Positions 7,719-16,381 of a stretch of DNA of 40,875 nt are shown here, in pieces. The translations under genes were made by a program, and so were the position numbers. How positions within the stretch are numbered: the first letter of the stretch is position 1; the number at the start of each line of letters is the position of its first letter. The notes under the pieces are model-generated. The model did no database searches. It was not told the origin of the DNA and saw only the letters and a list, made by a program, of their open reading frames with translations. Source of the DNA: Prevotella sp. (GTDB lineage Bacteria > Bacteroidota > Bacteroidia > Bacteroidales > Bacteroidaceae); assembly GCA_017475005.1 (NCBI GenBank), contig JAFVGI010000060.1, positions 1-40,875 on the forward strand, given 5' to 3'.

Positions 7719-9866
7719 TTATTTTATAAGAACTTTTTGCCCTTTATGAATGAAGATACCGCCATGTGGGTTTGATACCTTCTGACCCATCATGTTGTAG
7801 TAACTGTTGTCGTCAGAGGCCTTTCTGTCAGGAACAACTGTCACGATGTCGGTTATTGCATCTTTGTTCTGTACCTTCGCAGCCTCTTCCCATGCTATGG
7901 CATCGCTGGTGAGGTCGCTGCCGAGGTAGTACCCGAGGTTTGTAGGCTGGTTATAACCGATGTTTTGGTTCAGGGCACTCATCCAGTAGCAATGGTCTGT
8001 CATCAGCCAAGGGAATTTATGGGTGGTAGGATACCAAGTCGAGAAAATCTTTATGTCAGCCAGTTTTGTGCCGTCTGGGACTATCACCTCTTCGCGCCAG
8101 TCGCCTACGAGGTCACCAAACCATGAGGGGTTACCCTTTGTGCCGTTAATCATCGACATGCTATATCTCCACATCGTGAAGGTGCGTCCGTTTGGTACGC
8201 TGTGTATGATACCCTCTTCCGATAAGCCCTGTCTGCTCAACGTACCGTCAAACCATATAGCAGCAGCAAAGCCGGGCTTCCAGTCGCTTGCTGTACTGAT
8301 GCCTGTGGAGTTGCCATTCTGGTCGAAGAGGTCACTCTTATAATAGCAGAATTCGCACCCCTTCGTAGCAGGCGAATAGTCTGCTACCATACAGCGTCCC
8401 ATATCGTTGTCGCTTGCAGCATCCTTCTTCCATATCACACTGCCATCCGTCGCATCATGCAGGGCACACATTGTCTTTCCTGTCTCTAAGCAATGGAACA
8501 TCTGTAGACCCTCTCTGGCAGGAAGGAATTTTCCTACATAGTTGGCATCACCGTGTCCCAAGCCAGTGTTCCACAGTCCTATGCCATCTTCATCTACTGC
8601 CATAGAACCATACATCACCTCGTCAAAGCCGTCGCCGTCAAGGTCTGCTACATTCAGGGAGTGATTACCCTGTGCAGCGTATGTGCTATGCTTCTTGCCG
8701 TCTTTACCAGTCTTTCCGTCGTTGGTGTCGAAGCGCCATTTCTTTGTCAGTTTGCCATCTCGCCAGTCCCATACCTCGATGACGCTGTGGGCATAGACAC
8801 CTCTTCCCGTAACAACAGAGGGTAGGCCTGTCTCATCAAAACAACCTACACCGACTCTGAAGGAACAAGCCCTCTTCCAATAGTTGTCGCCCCATGATTC
8901 TGATGTTTCGCGATTTATGAATTTGTCACGCGCCAGTTCCTTTCCTGTTTTTCCGTCAATGATAGAGATAAACTCAGGTCCTGCACTATTATAGTGATCT
9001 ATCCATCCAGGGCTGCTGGTGTCAAGGTTTCCCCATGTACGATAGTCTATCTTTCCGTCTCCGTCTGTATCACCTATCTCTGTGCCATCGCCAAAGACAG
9101 TACCTTCACAAGTCCTTATCGCCATCTCGGCACAGCCATCGCCATCAAAATCTGCTATGGCGAAGCTGGAAGAATTTCCCAGAATAATGCCAGGCCCACC
9201 CTTTATGCGCCACAGGAAAGTACCATCCAGTTTATATGCATCCCATATCACAGCCCACAGACAATCCTTTTGTGAGTAGCTGGCACCGGAGCCGTCGCTG
9301 ATGATATTGCCGCTGTCGTCTTTTACGCTCTGCAGACGCTTTACGACGAGTTCAAACTGTCCGTCACCATCCAAGTCTCCAATGCTGACATCGTTGGCAG
9401 TATACACTATTTTGTCAGTATTCTTATAAACATCCTTTGTGTCCCGAAGTAGAATGCTGATATACGGCTGTCCTGCACTTACATATTCCTTCTTCAGGGT
9501 GAATGATGACAATGTCTCTGTCTGGCCATTATATGTCAGCCTGTAGTGATTGTCATTCGTCTTGCTGGCATTAGCATCCTGAATACATGTTTTGTTCTTT
9601 ACGTTGGTAGCGATTTTTGATTCAATACTGCTCGTTCCAATGCGACGATAAACATCAAAGCCTGTATTCTCGTCGTCCCCAGGCAGCATTCTCCAACTGA
9701 CGAGTACTGTTCCCGTATATTGCTGGTAGTCGCCAAGAGAAGCATTCTTGGCACCATTGATGCTGGCCCACAGGGCACGCTCCTGAGAGCTGTTAGTCTG
9801 TGCCCCTGCTGTCAGACAGGAAGCAACTAAAGCGATAGCGAATAATAGTTTGTTAACAGAAGTCAT
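7719..9866 (-). CDS. PL11 rhamnogalacturonan lyase, secreted
   Basis: 715 residues with a signal peptide (cleavage after LTAGAQ). An FnIII-like N-terminal region (about 45-130) precedes the PL11 eight-bladed propeller. That fold is marked by calcium-binding repeats: IGDLDGDGQFELVVKR, FAIADFDGDGCAEMAIRTCEG, VADLDGDGFDEVMYG and GDLVGDWREEVIVPDG. These match the YesW/YesX family, which cleaves the rhamnose-galacturonic acid backbone of rhamnogalacturonan I by beta-elimination. The C-terminus adds about 45 residues ending in a tail (YNMMGQKVSNPHGGIF...) of a kind seen on many Prevotella secreted proteins; the protein at 13819 has a similar end. The gene has its own promoter and is separated from the fructan operon by a terminator. 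Confidence 0.9.
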   Translation of the reverse strand: MTSVNKLLFAIALVASCLTAGAQTNSSQERALWASINGAKNASLGDYQQYTGTVLVSWRMLPGDDENTGFDVYRRIGTSSIESKIATNVKNKTCIQDANASKTNDNHYRLTYNGQTETLSSFTLKKEYVSAGQPYISILLRDTKDVYKNTDKIVYTANDVSIGDLDGDGQFELVVKRLQSVKDDSGNIISDGSGASYSQKDCLWAVIWDAYKLDGTFLWRIKGGPGIILGNSSSFAIADFDGDGCAEMAIRTCEGTVFGDGTEIGDTDGDGKIDYRTWGNLDTSSPGWIDHYNSAGPEFISIIDGKTGKELARDKFINRETSESWGDNYWKRACSFRVGVGCFDETGLPSVVTGRGVYAHSVIEVWDWRDGKLTKKWRFDTNDGKTGKDGKKHSTYAAQGNHSLNVADLDGDGFDEVMYGSMAVDEDGIGLWNTGLGHGDANYVGKFLPAREGLQMFHCLETGKTMCALHDATDGSVIWKKDAASDNDMGRCMVADYSPATKGCEFCYYKSDLFDQNGNSTGISTASDWKPGFAAAIWFDGTLSRQGLSEEGIIHSVPNGRTFTMWRYSMSMINGTKGNPSWFGDLVGDWREEVIVPDGTKLADIKIFSTWYPTTHKFPWLMTDHCYWMSALNQNIGYNQPTNLGYYLGSDLTSDAIAWEEAAKVQNKDAITDIVTVVPDRKASDDNSYYNMMGQKVSNPHGGIFIHKGQKVLIK

Positions 9867-9889
9867 TGTAGTTTACGGTTTGTTGGGGA

Positions 9890-9897
9890 CAAAGGTA
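9890..9897 (-). promoter_or_regulatory. -7 element (TACCTTTG) for the PL11 gene
   Basis: TACCTTTG on the minus strand lies 23 nt before the PL11 ATG, implying a very short leader. Upstream (about 9913-9946) is an ATGAAAAA repeat, with the palindrome TTCGTACGAA at 9950-9959. Confidence 0.6.
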
Positions 9898-9971
9898 CGA
9901 AATAAAATTGAAAATGAAAGAATGAAAAAATGAAAAAATGAAAAAAAAGTTCGTACGAAAGACGAATGACG

Positions 9972-10010
9972 AAAAAAAAAAGAGATGTAGTCTGTTGACC
10001 ACACCTCTTT
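9972..10010 (-). terminator. Strong terminator of the fructan operon
   Basis: On the minus strand a 14-bp stem (arms 9997-10010 and 9979-9992, two G-T wobbles, 4-nt loop) runs directly into a long T tract (A run at 9972-9980 on plus). It lies 20 nt after the fructokinase stop and closes the eight-gene operon. Confidence 0.85.
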
Positions 10011-10030
10011 CCTTTTATATAGGGTAGGTT

Positions 10031-10924
10031 TTATTTCACCAGATCTATCAGTTCCTGTGAGTATGCCGGCATAGCGCCGTTTTGGGTGCATACATACGCA
10101 GAGACATTGACGGCGATGCGATGGGCCTCTTCTATTGTCTTGCCATTGAGGATGGCGGCACAGAAAGAGCCTGTGAATGAATCGCCTGCGCCCACCGTGT
10201 CAGCCACCTTTACCTTAGGAGTGTCCTGGAAAGATTTCTGTCCCGGTGTGAACACATAGGAGCCGTTTGTGCCACAAGTGAGTACGAGCATGTCGAGATT
10301 GTACTTACCAAGTATAAGCCAACACTTGTTCTCGATGTCGAGACCCGGATAGCCGAACATGCGGCCTATAAGAACCAATTCCTCATCGTTAATCTTCAGG
10401 ATGTTACAACGCTGGAACGACTCCCTCAGAATCTCCTTCGTATAGAATTGCTGACGAAGATTAATATCAAATATCTTCAAACAGTCTGCCGGTGTAGCAT
10501 CGAGGAATTTCTGGATTGTTTCACGGCTCACCACATTACGCTGAGCCAAAGATCCGAAACAAACAGCACGACAATTACGTGCAATCTCTGCGATATCATC
10601 GTCGAAAGGAATGTTATCCCAGGCCACATTTTCCTTGATGTCGTATGTAGGGATACCCTGTTCGTCAAGCTGTACCTGCACAGTGCCGGTAGGATAAGGC
10701 ACGCGAGGCAGCAAGTCGTTCAGGTCATGCTCTTTCAGGGCCTCAATAGTCTCATCGGCCAATTTGTCATCTCCAAGCGCACTTACTGCGATAGTATTAT
10801 CCATACCCAAGAACTGCCCTGCATGATAGGCGAAGTTAGCAGGTGCGCCGCCTAATTTCTTACCTTCGGGAAGTACATCCCACAGGACTTCTCCGAGTCC
10901 TACTACATAACGTTTCTGATTCAT
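10031..10924 (-). CDS. PfkB-family fructokinase
   Basis: 297 residues, a normal length for a PfkB sugar kinase. The N-terminal signature GGAPANFAYHAGQFLG (about 25-40) and the C-terminal ATP-binding signature DTVGAGDSFTGSF (242-254, catalytic Asp248) are intact. It is cytoplasmic and would phosphorylate fructose with ATP. It is the last gene of the operon, 3 nt after the MFS gene, so the two are translationally coupled. Fructokinase is supported by the context: two GH32 proteins and a sugar importer, the order known from fructan loci of Bacteroides. Confidence 0.92.
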   Translation of the reverse strand: MNQKRYVVGLGEVLWDVLPEGKKLGGAPANFAYHAGQFLGMDNTIAVSALGDDKLADETIEALKEHDLNDLLPRVPYPTGTVQVQLDEQGIPTYDIKENVAWDNIPFDDDIAEIARNCRAVCFGSLAQRNVVSRETIQKFLDATPADCLKIFDINLRQQFYTKEILRESFQRCNILKINDEELVLIGRMFGYPGLDIENKCWLILGKYNLDMLVLTCGTNGSYVFTPGQKSFQDTPKVKVADTVGAGDSFTGSFCAAILNGKTIEEAHRIAVNVSAYVCTQNGAMPAYSQELIDLVK

Positions 10925-10927
10925 GAT

Positions 10928-12091
10928 TTATGCGGTTTTTAGTTGTTTGATATATGTAAACAGATATATAACACCTACAGCCATTACCAGTACGGCACCA
11001 TCCTGTCCCATGGCATCGCTCAGCAGTCCCATAAACAATGGGAATATCGTGCCGCCGAAGAGACCCATAATCATAAGTCCGGAAACTTCGTTCTGTTTCT
11101 CCGGCATAGACTCAAGCGCTGTTGCAAAACACATAGAGAACACATTGGAGTTGCCGTAGCCCACCAGTGCTATGGCGGTGTAGAGCATCCATTGCTCAGT
11201 GCCGATTAACAGTCCACACATAGACAGAGCCATCATCACCACGCTGATGACAAAGAATGTGCGCATCTTTAGCACCCGCAAGAAGAACGACCCTGTCAGA
11301 CATCCGATGGTACGGAAGATAAAGTAAAGCGAAGTGGCAAAAGCAGCCTCGTTGAGCGACACACTAAGACGCTCCATCAGAATCTTTGGTGCTGTGGTAT
11401 TTGTGCCGACATCTATGCCCACATGACACATAATGCCAAGGAAAGACAGCAGCACCATCGGTGTGCCAAGCAACTTGAAACATTCCACGAAAGTAGAAGG
11501 CTTGCCATCCATCGGTGGTTCATCTATAGGTGTCACGAACAGTAATAATGTAGATAGCGTGCCTACGATGAAGAATATACAGAACAGTATGCGCCAATCG
11601 TAGCCAAAGTCAGGAATAACCTTTGTAGCCCCCCACATAGCCAGGTAAGGAGCCGAGAATGACGCGATAGCCTTGACAAACTGTCCGAATGTCAGTGTTG
11701 AAGCCAGATTGCCACCACCCATCACTGTCGATACCAGCGGATTTAAGGATGTCTGCATCAAAGCATTACCAATACCTAATAGAGAGAAGGCTACCAGCAT
11801 GAAGGCAAAAGTCTCTCCAAAGAGGGGCAATAGCAATGACACCACTGTGACAACAAGCGACAGCAGAACAGTCTTCTTGCGTCCTATCTTATTCATCAGC
11901 ATACCCGTCGGCACACTGAAGATGAGGAACCAGAAGAATACCAGCGACGGGAATACATTTGCTACAGAGTCTGTCAGTGCAAGATCTTCCTTCACGTAGT
12001 TGGAGGCAATGCCAACCAAATCCACGAATCCCATGCAGAAGAAGCATAGCATTACGGGGATAAGATAAATAGATTTGTTTTTATTACCCAT
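10928..12091 (-). CDS. MFS sugar importer, probably fructose
   Basis: 387 residues with about twelve hydrophobic membrane segments. The MFS loop 2-3 signature appears as GMLMNKIGRKKTVL (about 63-76). The protein resembles the FucP/glucose-galactose branch of the major facilitator superfamily, which couples sugar uptake to protons. It sits between the periplasmic GH32 and the fructokinase, as the fructose permease does in the Bacteroides thetaiotaomicron levan locus, so fructose import across the inner membrane is the likely role. The exact substrate is inferred from context only. Confidence 0.85.
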   Translation of the reverse strand: MGNKNKSIYLIPVMLCFFCMGFVDLVGIASNYVKEDLALTDSVANVFPSLVFFWFLIFSVPTGMLMNKIGRKKTVLLSLVVTVVSLLLPLFGETFAFMLVAFSLLGIGNALMQTSLNPLVSTVMGGGNLASTLTFGQFVKAIASFSAPYLAMWGATKVIPDFGYDWRILFCIFFIVGTLSTLLLFVTPIDEPPMDGKPSTFVECFKLLGTPMVLLSFLGIMCHVGIDVGTNTTAPKILMERLSVSLNEAAFATSLYFIFRTIGCLTGSFFLRVLKMRTFFVISVVMMALSMCGLLIGTEQWMLYTAIALVGYGNSNVFSMCFATALESMPEKQNEVSGLMIMGLFGGTIFPLFMGLLSDAMGQDGAVLVMAVGVIYLFTYIKQLKTA

Positions 12092-12107
12092 ATTCGTATT
12101 TTTCTTA

Positions 12108-12148
12108 ATTCTTAACTCTTAACTCTTAATTCTTAATTCTTAACTTCA
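12108..12148. repeat. Heptamer tandem repeat at the GH32/MFS junction
   Basis: About five to six 7-nt units alternate between TTCTTAA and CTCTTAA. The repeat fills the 41-nt gap between the GH32 stop and the MFS start and extends into GH32, whose last codons (VKN and stop) are repeat sequence. It is the only such repeat inside the fructan operon. Confidence 0.8.
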
Positions 12149-13803
12149 TAGATAGTAGCCCTACCTCCCGTCACCTTTATATTATTATAAGGTTCTGTTG
12201 GGAATACAAGGTTCGTCATAGCCATCTTTCCCTCAGCGTCGAAGGCTTCGACAGAGCAGCGGTCGATGAAGATACGCAGCTGCTTCACGGTGCCATAGGT
12301 AGGGGCCTCTGTCACACAAGGGAAGTCGGCACTGAAACTTATGTTTCCACTCTTGGTACGATCCATTGAGAAAGTCTGTTTTGCAGCATCGTAGTACATC
12401 ACGACCTGCTCGTTTTTGGTGTTCGATAATATAATCTCTGTATGCTTCTTTACGTCCACTACAATTTCACATGCTTCCGTGGGTTGCTTCGCCTTAGCAC
12501 CGCGCATGACCAGCATTTCTTTCGATGGTACCACGCTTACATATGTTTCACCATTGTATTTGAAAAGGCCAAGGTCGCGAGGAATAGAGTTTGCTGAGCG
12601 GAACTGCATGGTAGGAACCTGATTGGCGTACTGCCAGTTCGACATCCATGCCATTACAGTGCGCCTGTTGTCAGGAGCGTTACAGAACGAAACCGTAGCA
12701 TAGTGGTCTTTGCCGTAATCCATCCATCGCGTGTCCTGATGCTCGCACGTGAACTTATGTCCGTCGAACTGTCCCACGAAATACTGCGTGGCCGAGCCGC
12801 CGAACGGTCCGCCAGGGTTGATGTTGCATATCAGCACCCACTTCTTTGGTTGACCAATGGGGAACAGGTCCGGACACTCCCACACGCCGCCGTGGCAGCC
12901 ATATTCCTTTCCGAACGAGCTTTCGTACTTCCATTTCTTCAGATCAGGTGAGGAGTAAATGCGCATTTCCTGTCCTACAGCCAGGATGAGGTTCCAGGCC
13001 TTGATGTCTTCGTTCCAGAACGGACGCGGGTCGCGGAAATCCTTTTCTTCGGCAGTCAATACGGGGTTGCCCTCATATTTTCTGAATGTCTTGCCGTTGT
13101 CTTTTGAGAAGGCAATGCATTGCGCCTGCACATCTCCTCCAAACGGGGTAGGACGGCTCGTCGTGTACATGGCCACGATGTTTCCGTTGTCTGTCACGCA
13201 TGAGCCGCTGAACATTGTGCCCCACGCATCGGGAGCCAGCGCCACGCCCTCATCCTTCCAATGAACGAGGTCGGCAGAGCTGGAGTGTCCCCAATGCATG
13301 TTGCCCCACATGGAACCATAGGGGTTATACTGATAGAAGAGATGCCACACGCCGTCCTTGTAGAACATACCGTTAGGGTCGTTCATCCATCCACGCTTGG
13401 GTGTATGATGATATAGAGGGCGATATTTCTCTTCAATCAGCGCAAAATCCACGTTGTCATTCTGTTTCAGATTCTTGAAGCACACGCTTCCCGCCGGCAC
13501 ATTCTGCACACAGACGCGCAGGGCCTTGTTACCCTGATACAGCTGCAAATCCAACGCAACATAATAGTCCGTCTTTTCTCGGGCCATACGTATGTTCTGC
13601 TCCATTTGCAACATGCCGCCGACAATAAGCTGAACCTTTCCTTCCGGAGCAGACTCCTGAATCGGCAGCCACAAATATCGTCCCTGTGACTTCGGTATCA
13701 CGATGCTCTGTTCACATGCCTGGGTTATCACCTCTTGTGCCCAGACCACCGTGAGCATCATCACAGCAGACAGTGTCATTAAACATCTTCTCATCTTTAC
13801 CAT
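12133..13803 (-). CDS. GH32 exo-fructanase (levanase/inulinase-like), periplasmic
   Basis: 556 residues; ATG at 13803 or 13794, both leaving a signal peptide ending VVWAQ and no lipobox, so a periplasmic enzyme is expected. Residues about 25-125 form a beta domain like DUF4980, which precedes GH32 in Bacteroidetes. The five-bladed propeller begins with WMNDPNG (nucleophile Asp142). It continues with DFRDPRPF (transition-state stabiliser Asp258) and WECPDLFP (acid/base Glu309), all three catalytic residues intact. A C-terminal beta-sandwich follows (about 420-555). It would release fructose from oligosaccharides delivered by SusC. Linkage preference (beta-2,1 or beta-2,6) cannot be read from sequence. 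Confidence 0.92.
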   Translation of the reverse strand: MVKMRRCLMTLSAVMMLTVVWAQEVITQACEQSIVIPKSQGRYLWLPIQESAPEGKVQLIVGGMLQMEQNIRMAREKTDYYVALDLQLYQGNKALRVCVQNVPAGSVCFKNLKQNDNVDFALIEEKYRPLYHHTPKRGWMNDPNGMFYKDGVWHLFYQYNPYGSMWGNMHWGHSSSADLVHWKDEGVALAPDAWGTMFSGSCVTDNGNIVAMYTTSRPTPFGGDVQAQCIAFSKDNGKTFRKYEGNPVLTAEEKDFRDPRPFWNEDIKAWNLILAVGQEMRIYSSPDLKKWKYESSFGKEYGCHGGVWECPDLFPIGQPKKWVLICNINPGGPFGGSATQYFVGQFDGHKFTCEHQDTRWMDYGKDHYATVSFCNAPDNRRTVMAWMSNWQYANQVPTMQFRSANSIPRDLGLFKYNGETYVSVVPSKEMLVMRGAKAKQPTEACEIVVDVKKHTEIILSNTKNEQVVMYYDAAKQTFSMDRTKSGNISFSADFPCVTEAPTYGTVKQLRIFIDRCSVEAFDAEGKMAMTNLVFPTEPYNNIKVTGGRATIYEVKN

Positions 13804-13818
13804 TGGGATAAAATATGA

Positions 13819-14679
13819 CTATTTACCAACAAATTTCTTGCCGTTGACAATGTACAGTCCCTTTTGTCCGATATTGTCAACTTTTACACCGGAAATGGTA
13901 TAAATAGAGTTATCGGCCTTTTCTGTCTTTGCAGAAACATTCCTGACAGCCGATGATTTAGCAACGAGTTCCACCTGCGTGAAGTTGAACGGAGAACCAC
14001 TTTCCTTGTTGCACTGAATCATAAGACGATCTACGTCAGCGAGCGCTGCCTCCATGTCGATACCCTCAAGGCTGAGTTCTGCATATTCGTCGGTCATGGT
14101 CATAGTAGTCTGGTCGCCGAGTTTGCCACCATCGCCCCACTTGGTCATCACGTTGATGATATAGTCAGTGCGTCCAGCCTCGGAGTAGAAGCGGATGGCA
14201 GAGATATTGTCCCAGTCAACGCCCACGAAGCTGTTCTTTGTAATCTCCAGGGTGCTCCATTCGTCCATCCAGAAGAATCCGCTCCAGGCAGTCAGGTCGT
14301 CGATGCCCTCTTTGCCGTCACCATACCAGATTTTGGTGGCGATGAAATCCATACCGCAGACCTCAAGGCCATGCTCCTGCAGATATGAAAGCATTGCAGG
14401 GGTGGCGAATACCTCGATATTACTCTGGTCAGGGAAGATTAAGTGCGCAAAGCGTGAACCCGGAAGCATGCCTCCGTCGCTGTGCAGCTCAATAACCTCG
14501 CCTGCAGCGTCCTTGAATTCAATAACCAGTTTGTCGCCAACCTTCATGTCTGCAAACTTGGCAGCCTCGATTTTCAGGGTATTGCTCCAATCTACAGCGT
14601 GCTCACCTTCCCACACGTCAGTTGCTCCTGCGATAACAGTTGTTGCCATAAGGCACATGAGTAAAAATACTTTTTTCAT
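13819..14679 (-). CDS. Two-module secreted protein of the fructan operon, unknown family
   Basis: 286 residues with a signal peptide (cleavage near VIAGA). Two similar beta-rich modules follow, about 22-125 and 130-248. Each opens with a Trp-rich motif (VWEGEHAVDWSNTLKIEAAKF; FFWMDEWSTLEITKNSF) and contains a KVGDKLVIEF-like or DNISAIRFYSE-like strand. The last about 30 residues (YTISGVKVDNIGQKGLY...) form a Prevotella-type secreted-protein tail. No catalytic motif is visible. Placed between the two GH32 genes and 15 nt upstream of the second, it is probably a fructan-binding or presenting protein, by inference only. Confidence 0.75.
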   Translation of the reverse strand: MKKVFLLMCLMATTVIAGATDVWEGEHAVDWSNTLKIEAAKFADMKVGDKLVIEFKDAAGEVIELHSDGGMLPGSRFAHLIFPDQSNIEVFATPAMLSYLQEHGLEVCGMDFIATKIWYGDGKEGIDDLTAWSGFFWMDEWSTLEITKNSFVGVDWDNISAIRFYSEAGRTDYIINVMTKWGDGGKLGDQTTMTMTDEYAELSLEGIDMEAALADVDRLMIQCNKESGSPFNFTQVELVAKSSAVRNVSAKTEKADNSIYTISGVKVDNIGQKGLYIVNGKKFVGK

Positions 14680-14724
14680 GATAAAAACAGTGTTTTGATA
14701 TTAATAAATGTGTTGTTTATATGC

Positions 14725-14774
14725 CACCCAAGGCCTGCGGAGACCCCGGGTGACTGTTTGATAAACCGGTTTAT
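14725..14774. other. Structured intercistronic element inside the fructan operon
   Basis: ATAAACCGGTTTAT (14761-14774) is a perfect 14-bp palindrome that includes the stop codon of the GH32-like gene. Next to it, CACCC (14725-14729) pairs with GGGTG (14748-14752) around a GC-rich loop. No T-run follows on the minus strand. In this 91-nt gap, the widest in the operon, it may be an RNA-processing or partial-attenuation site separating surface genes from downstream genes. Confidence 0.45.
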
Positions 14775-16375
14775 TGTTGCGATACCCTTACATCACTGAT
14801 GGTGATAGTACCGCCATAGCCGTTTATGCTCCAGCAGTTCTTCTGTATGCCATAGATACGGTTCGTATAGCATACATTGTCGTTGATGTACATCACCATT
14901 ACAGAGTTGTCAGTATAAATATCCACCTTGTACGTGTTGTCAGATGGGGTGGGGAACATGTATCCGTCTATGTTGCCAATGAATCCCTTACCTTCTTTAC
15001 CCTCCTCTTCGAAGTTGATTTTACGTTTTGCATAACCATCCTCTGGACTAACCACCATAGTATAGTATTTCTCGGAGTCTGTGCCGCGAACAAGGGAAAT
15101 ACCGAACTTGTCCCCCTGATTTGCTGTAGTAACTGTGAAACTGATATGGTTGCATACGCCAAGACGTGTATAGAGGACGTAAGCACCTTCACCTGCGAGT
15201 GTTCCGTTGCTGTAGCCATTGCTTGCCATTACGTTGACTTCCTGTGTCTTGTCATATTTCGCATCAATGCCCTGTACGGGACCAAATGAGATTGTTCCGT
15301 CAGCATGCTGTACTATCTTGTGGCATACCAATGCACCTGACCATTCAGGCTCTTCTGCACCGACATTGACATTCTTTTCAAAGATGTCTGCCCCTTTACG
15401 GTAAGGACACCATCCCCAAATATAACGGTCTGTGCCGTTGGAGGCTGTCTTGCCTGCATAGAAGCCTCGGCTGTCGAGTTGTCCTTGCTTGTCGTCTGGG
15501 AAGTTATGGTCAGGATCGTTGAAACACTTCTTCAAGTTTTCATAAGAATCTGCCTTGACATACTTCACAGTACGGGCATTTCCTTCGTGAGAGGCATCGC
15601 TGTAGATGAGATACCACCAATCGCCCATCTTGAAAATGTCAGGACATTCACACATGCGATTCCATAACATCTTGAAGGGCCCCACATTTTCCCAGTTCTT
15701 CATATCAGTTGACTTAAACTCAGCAAATACCGGGTCACCACCGGCTGCAGGACTGGTAGAGATAACCATGCGGTATGTGCCGTCATCAATCTTGAAAATC
15801 TGAGGATCGCGGAAATCCATCTTTGAGTATTCATAGTCCGCACCACGCAGTGACCAGCTATAGTCGCGTGTCCAATTCTTAAAGTCAGGAGAGGTGGCCC
15901 GCATCACAACCTCGCGATTGGAGAGCAGTATGTTGTAGCCCGTGTAATAGATGTAGTACAGACCGTCATTTTCGTTATATACAGCGCATCCTGTACCAAG
16001 CACGGCATCCTGTTGCTTGTTGCTTGTGCCGGTTGGAAGCACTTCTCCCATCGGAACGTAATTGGCACCATCTGTGGTACTGACACCCCAATAAGGGTGA
16101 TAGCACGCTCCGTTGTTGTCATATTCCTGCAAATAAAGCACCTTAAACTCTTGTGCTTTCTGGTCATAGAATGGCATTGGGTCGCCGCAACGCCCTATGG
16201 CAGGATTGTAATAAGTGCGGAAACCTTTTTCATCCGTAGGGATGAATGTCTCTGTTGTGCCCGACCAGTTCTTTTCCGGATCAGGACCATATGTATCATC
16301 GCTGCATGAGGTGATAGCTGTGGCTGCACCACAACATACAAGTCCTGCATAGAATATATAAAACATCTTTTTCAT
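14771..16375 (-). CDS. GH32-like surface lipoprotein (DUF4975-type C-terminus)
   Basis: 534 residues with an SPII signal: lipobox AITSC with Cys24, followed by SDD, an acidic stretch typical of Bacteroidetes surface export. A GH32-type propeller covers about 50-360. The nucleophile motif is altered: CGDPMPF (Asp65) stands where the usual enzyme has WMNDPNG. FRDP (Asp190) and ECP (Glu243) are intact. A beta-sandwich follows (about 380-534), resembling DUF4975 of Bacteroidetes GH32 proteins. It probably cuts fructan at the cell surface for SusCD or binds it; the altered nucleophile motif leaves activity uncertain. It starts 6 nt after the DUF4960 stop. Confidence 0.82.
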   Translation of the reverse strand: MKKMFYIFYAGLVCCGAATAITSCSDDTYGPDPEKNWSGTTETFIPTDEKGFRTYYNPAIGRCGDPMPFYDQKAQEFKVLYLQEYDNNGACYHPYWGVSTTDGANYVPMGEVLPTGTSNKQQDAVLGTGCAVYNENDGLYYIYYTGYNILLSNREVVMRATSPDFKNWTRDYSWSLRGADYEYSKMDFRDPQIFKIDDGTYRMVISTSPAAGGDPVFAEFKSTDMKNWENVGPFKMLWNRMCECPDIFKMGDWWYLIYSDASHEGNARTVKYVKADSYENLKKCFNDPDHNFPDDKQGQLDSRGFYAGKTASNGTDRYIWGWCPYRKGADIFEKNVNVGAEEPEWSGALVCHKIVQHADGTISFGPVQGIDAKYDKTQEVNVMASNGYSNGTLAGEGAYVLYTRLGVCNHISFTVTTANQGDKFGISLVRGTDSEKYYTMVVSPEDGYAKRKINFEEEGKEGKGFIGNIDGYMFPTPSDNTYKVDIYTDNSVMVMYINDNVCYTNRIYGIQKNCWSINGYGGTITISDVRVSQQ

Positions 16376-16381
16376 AAGGCA

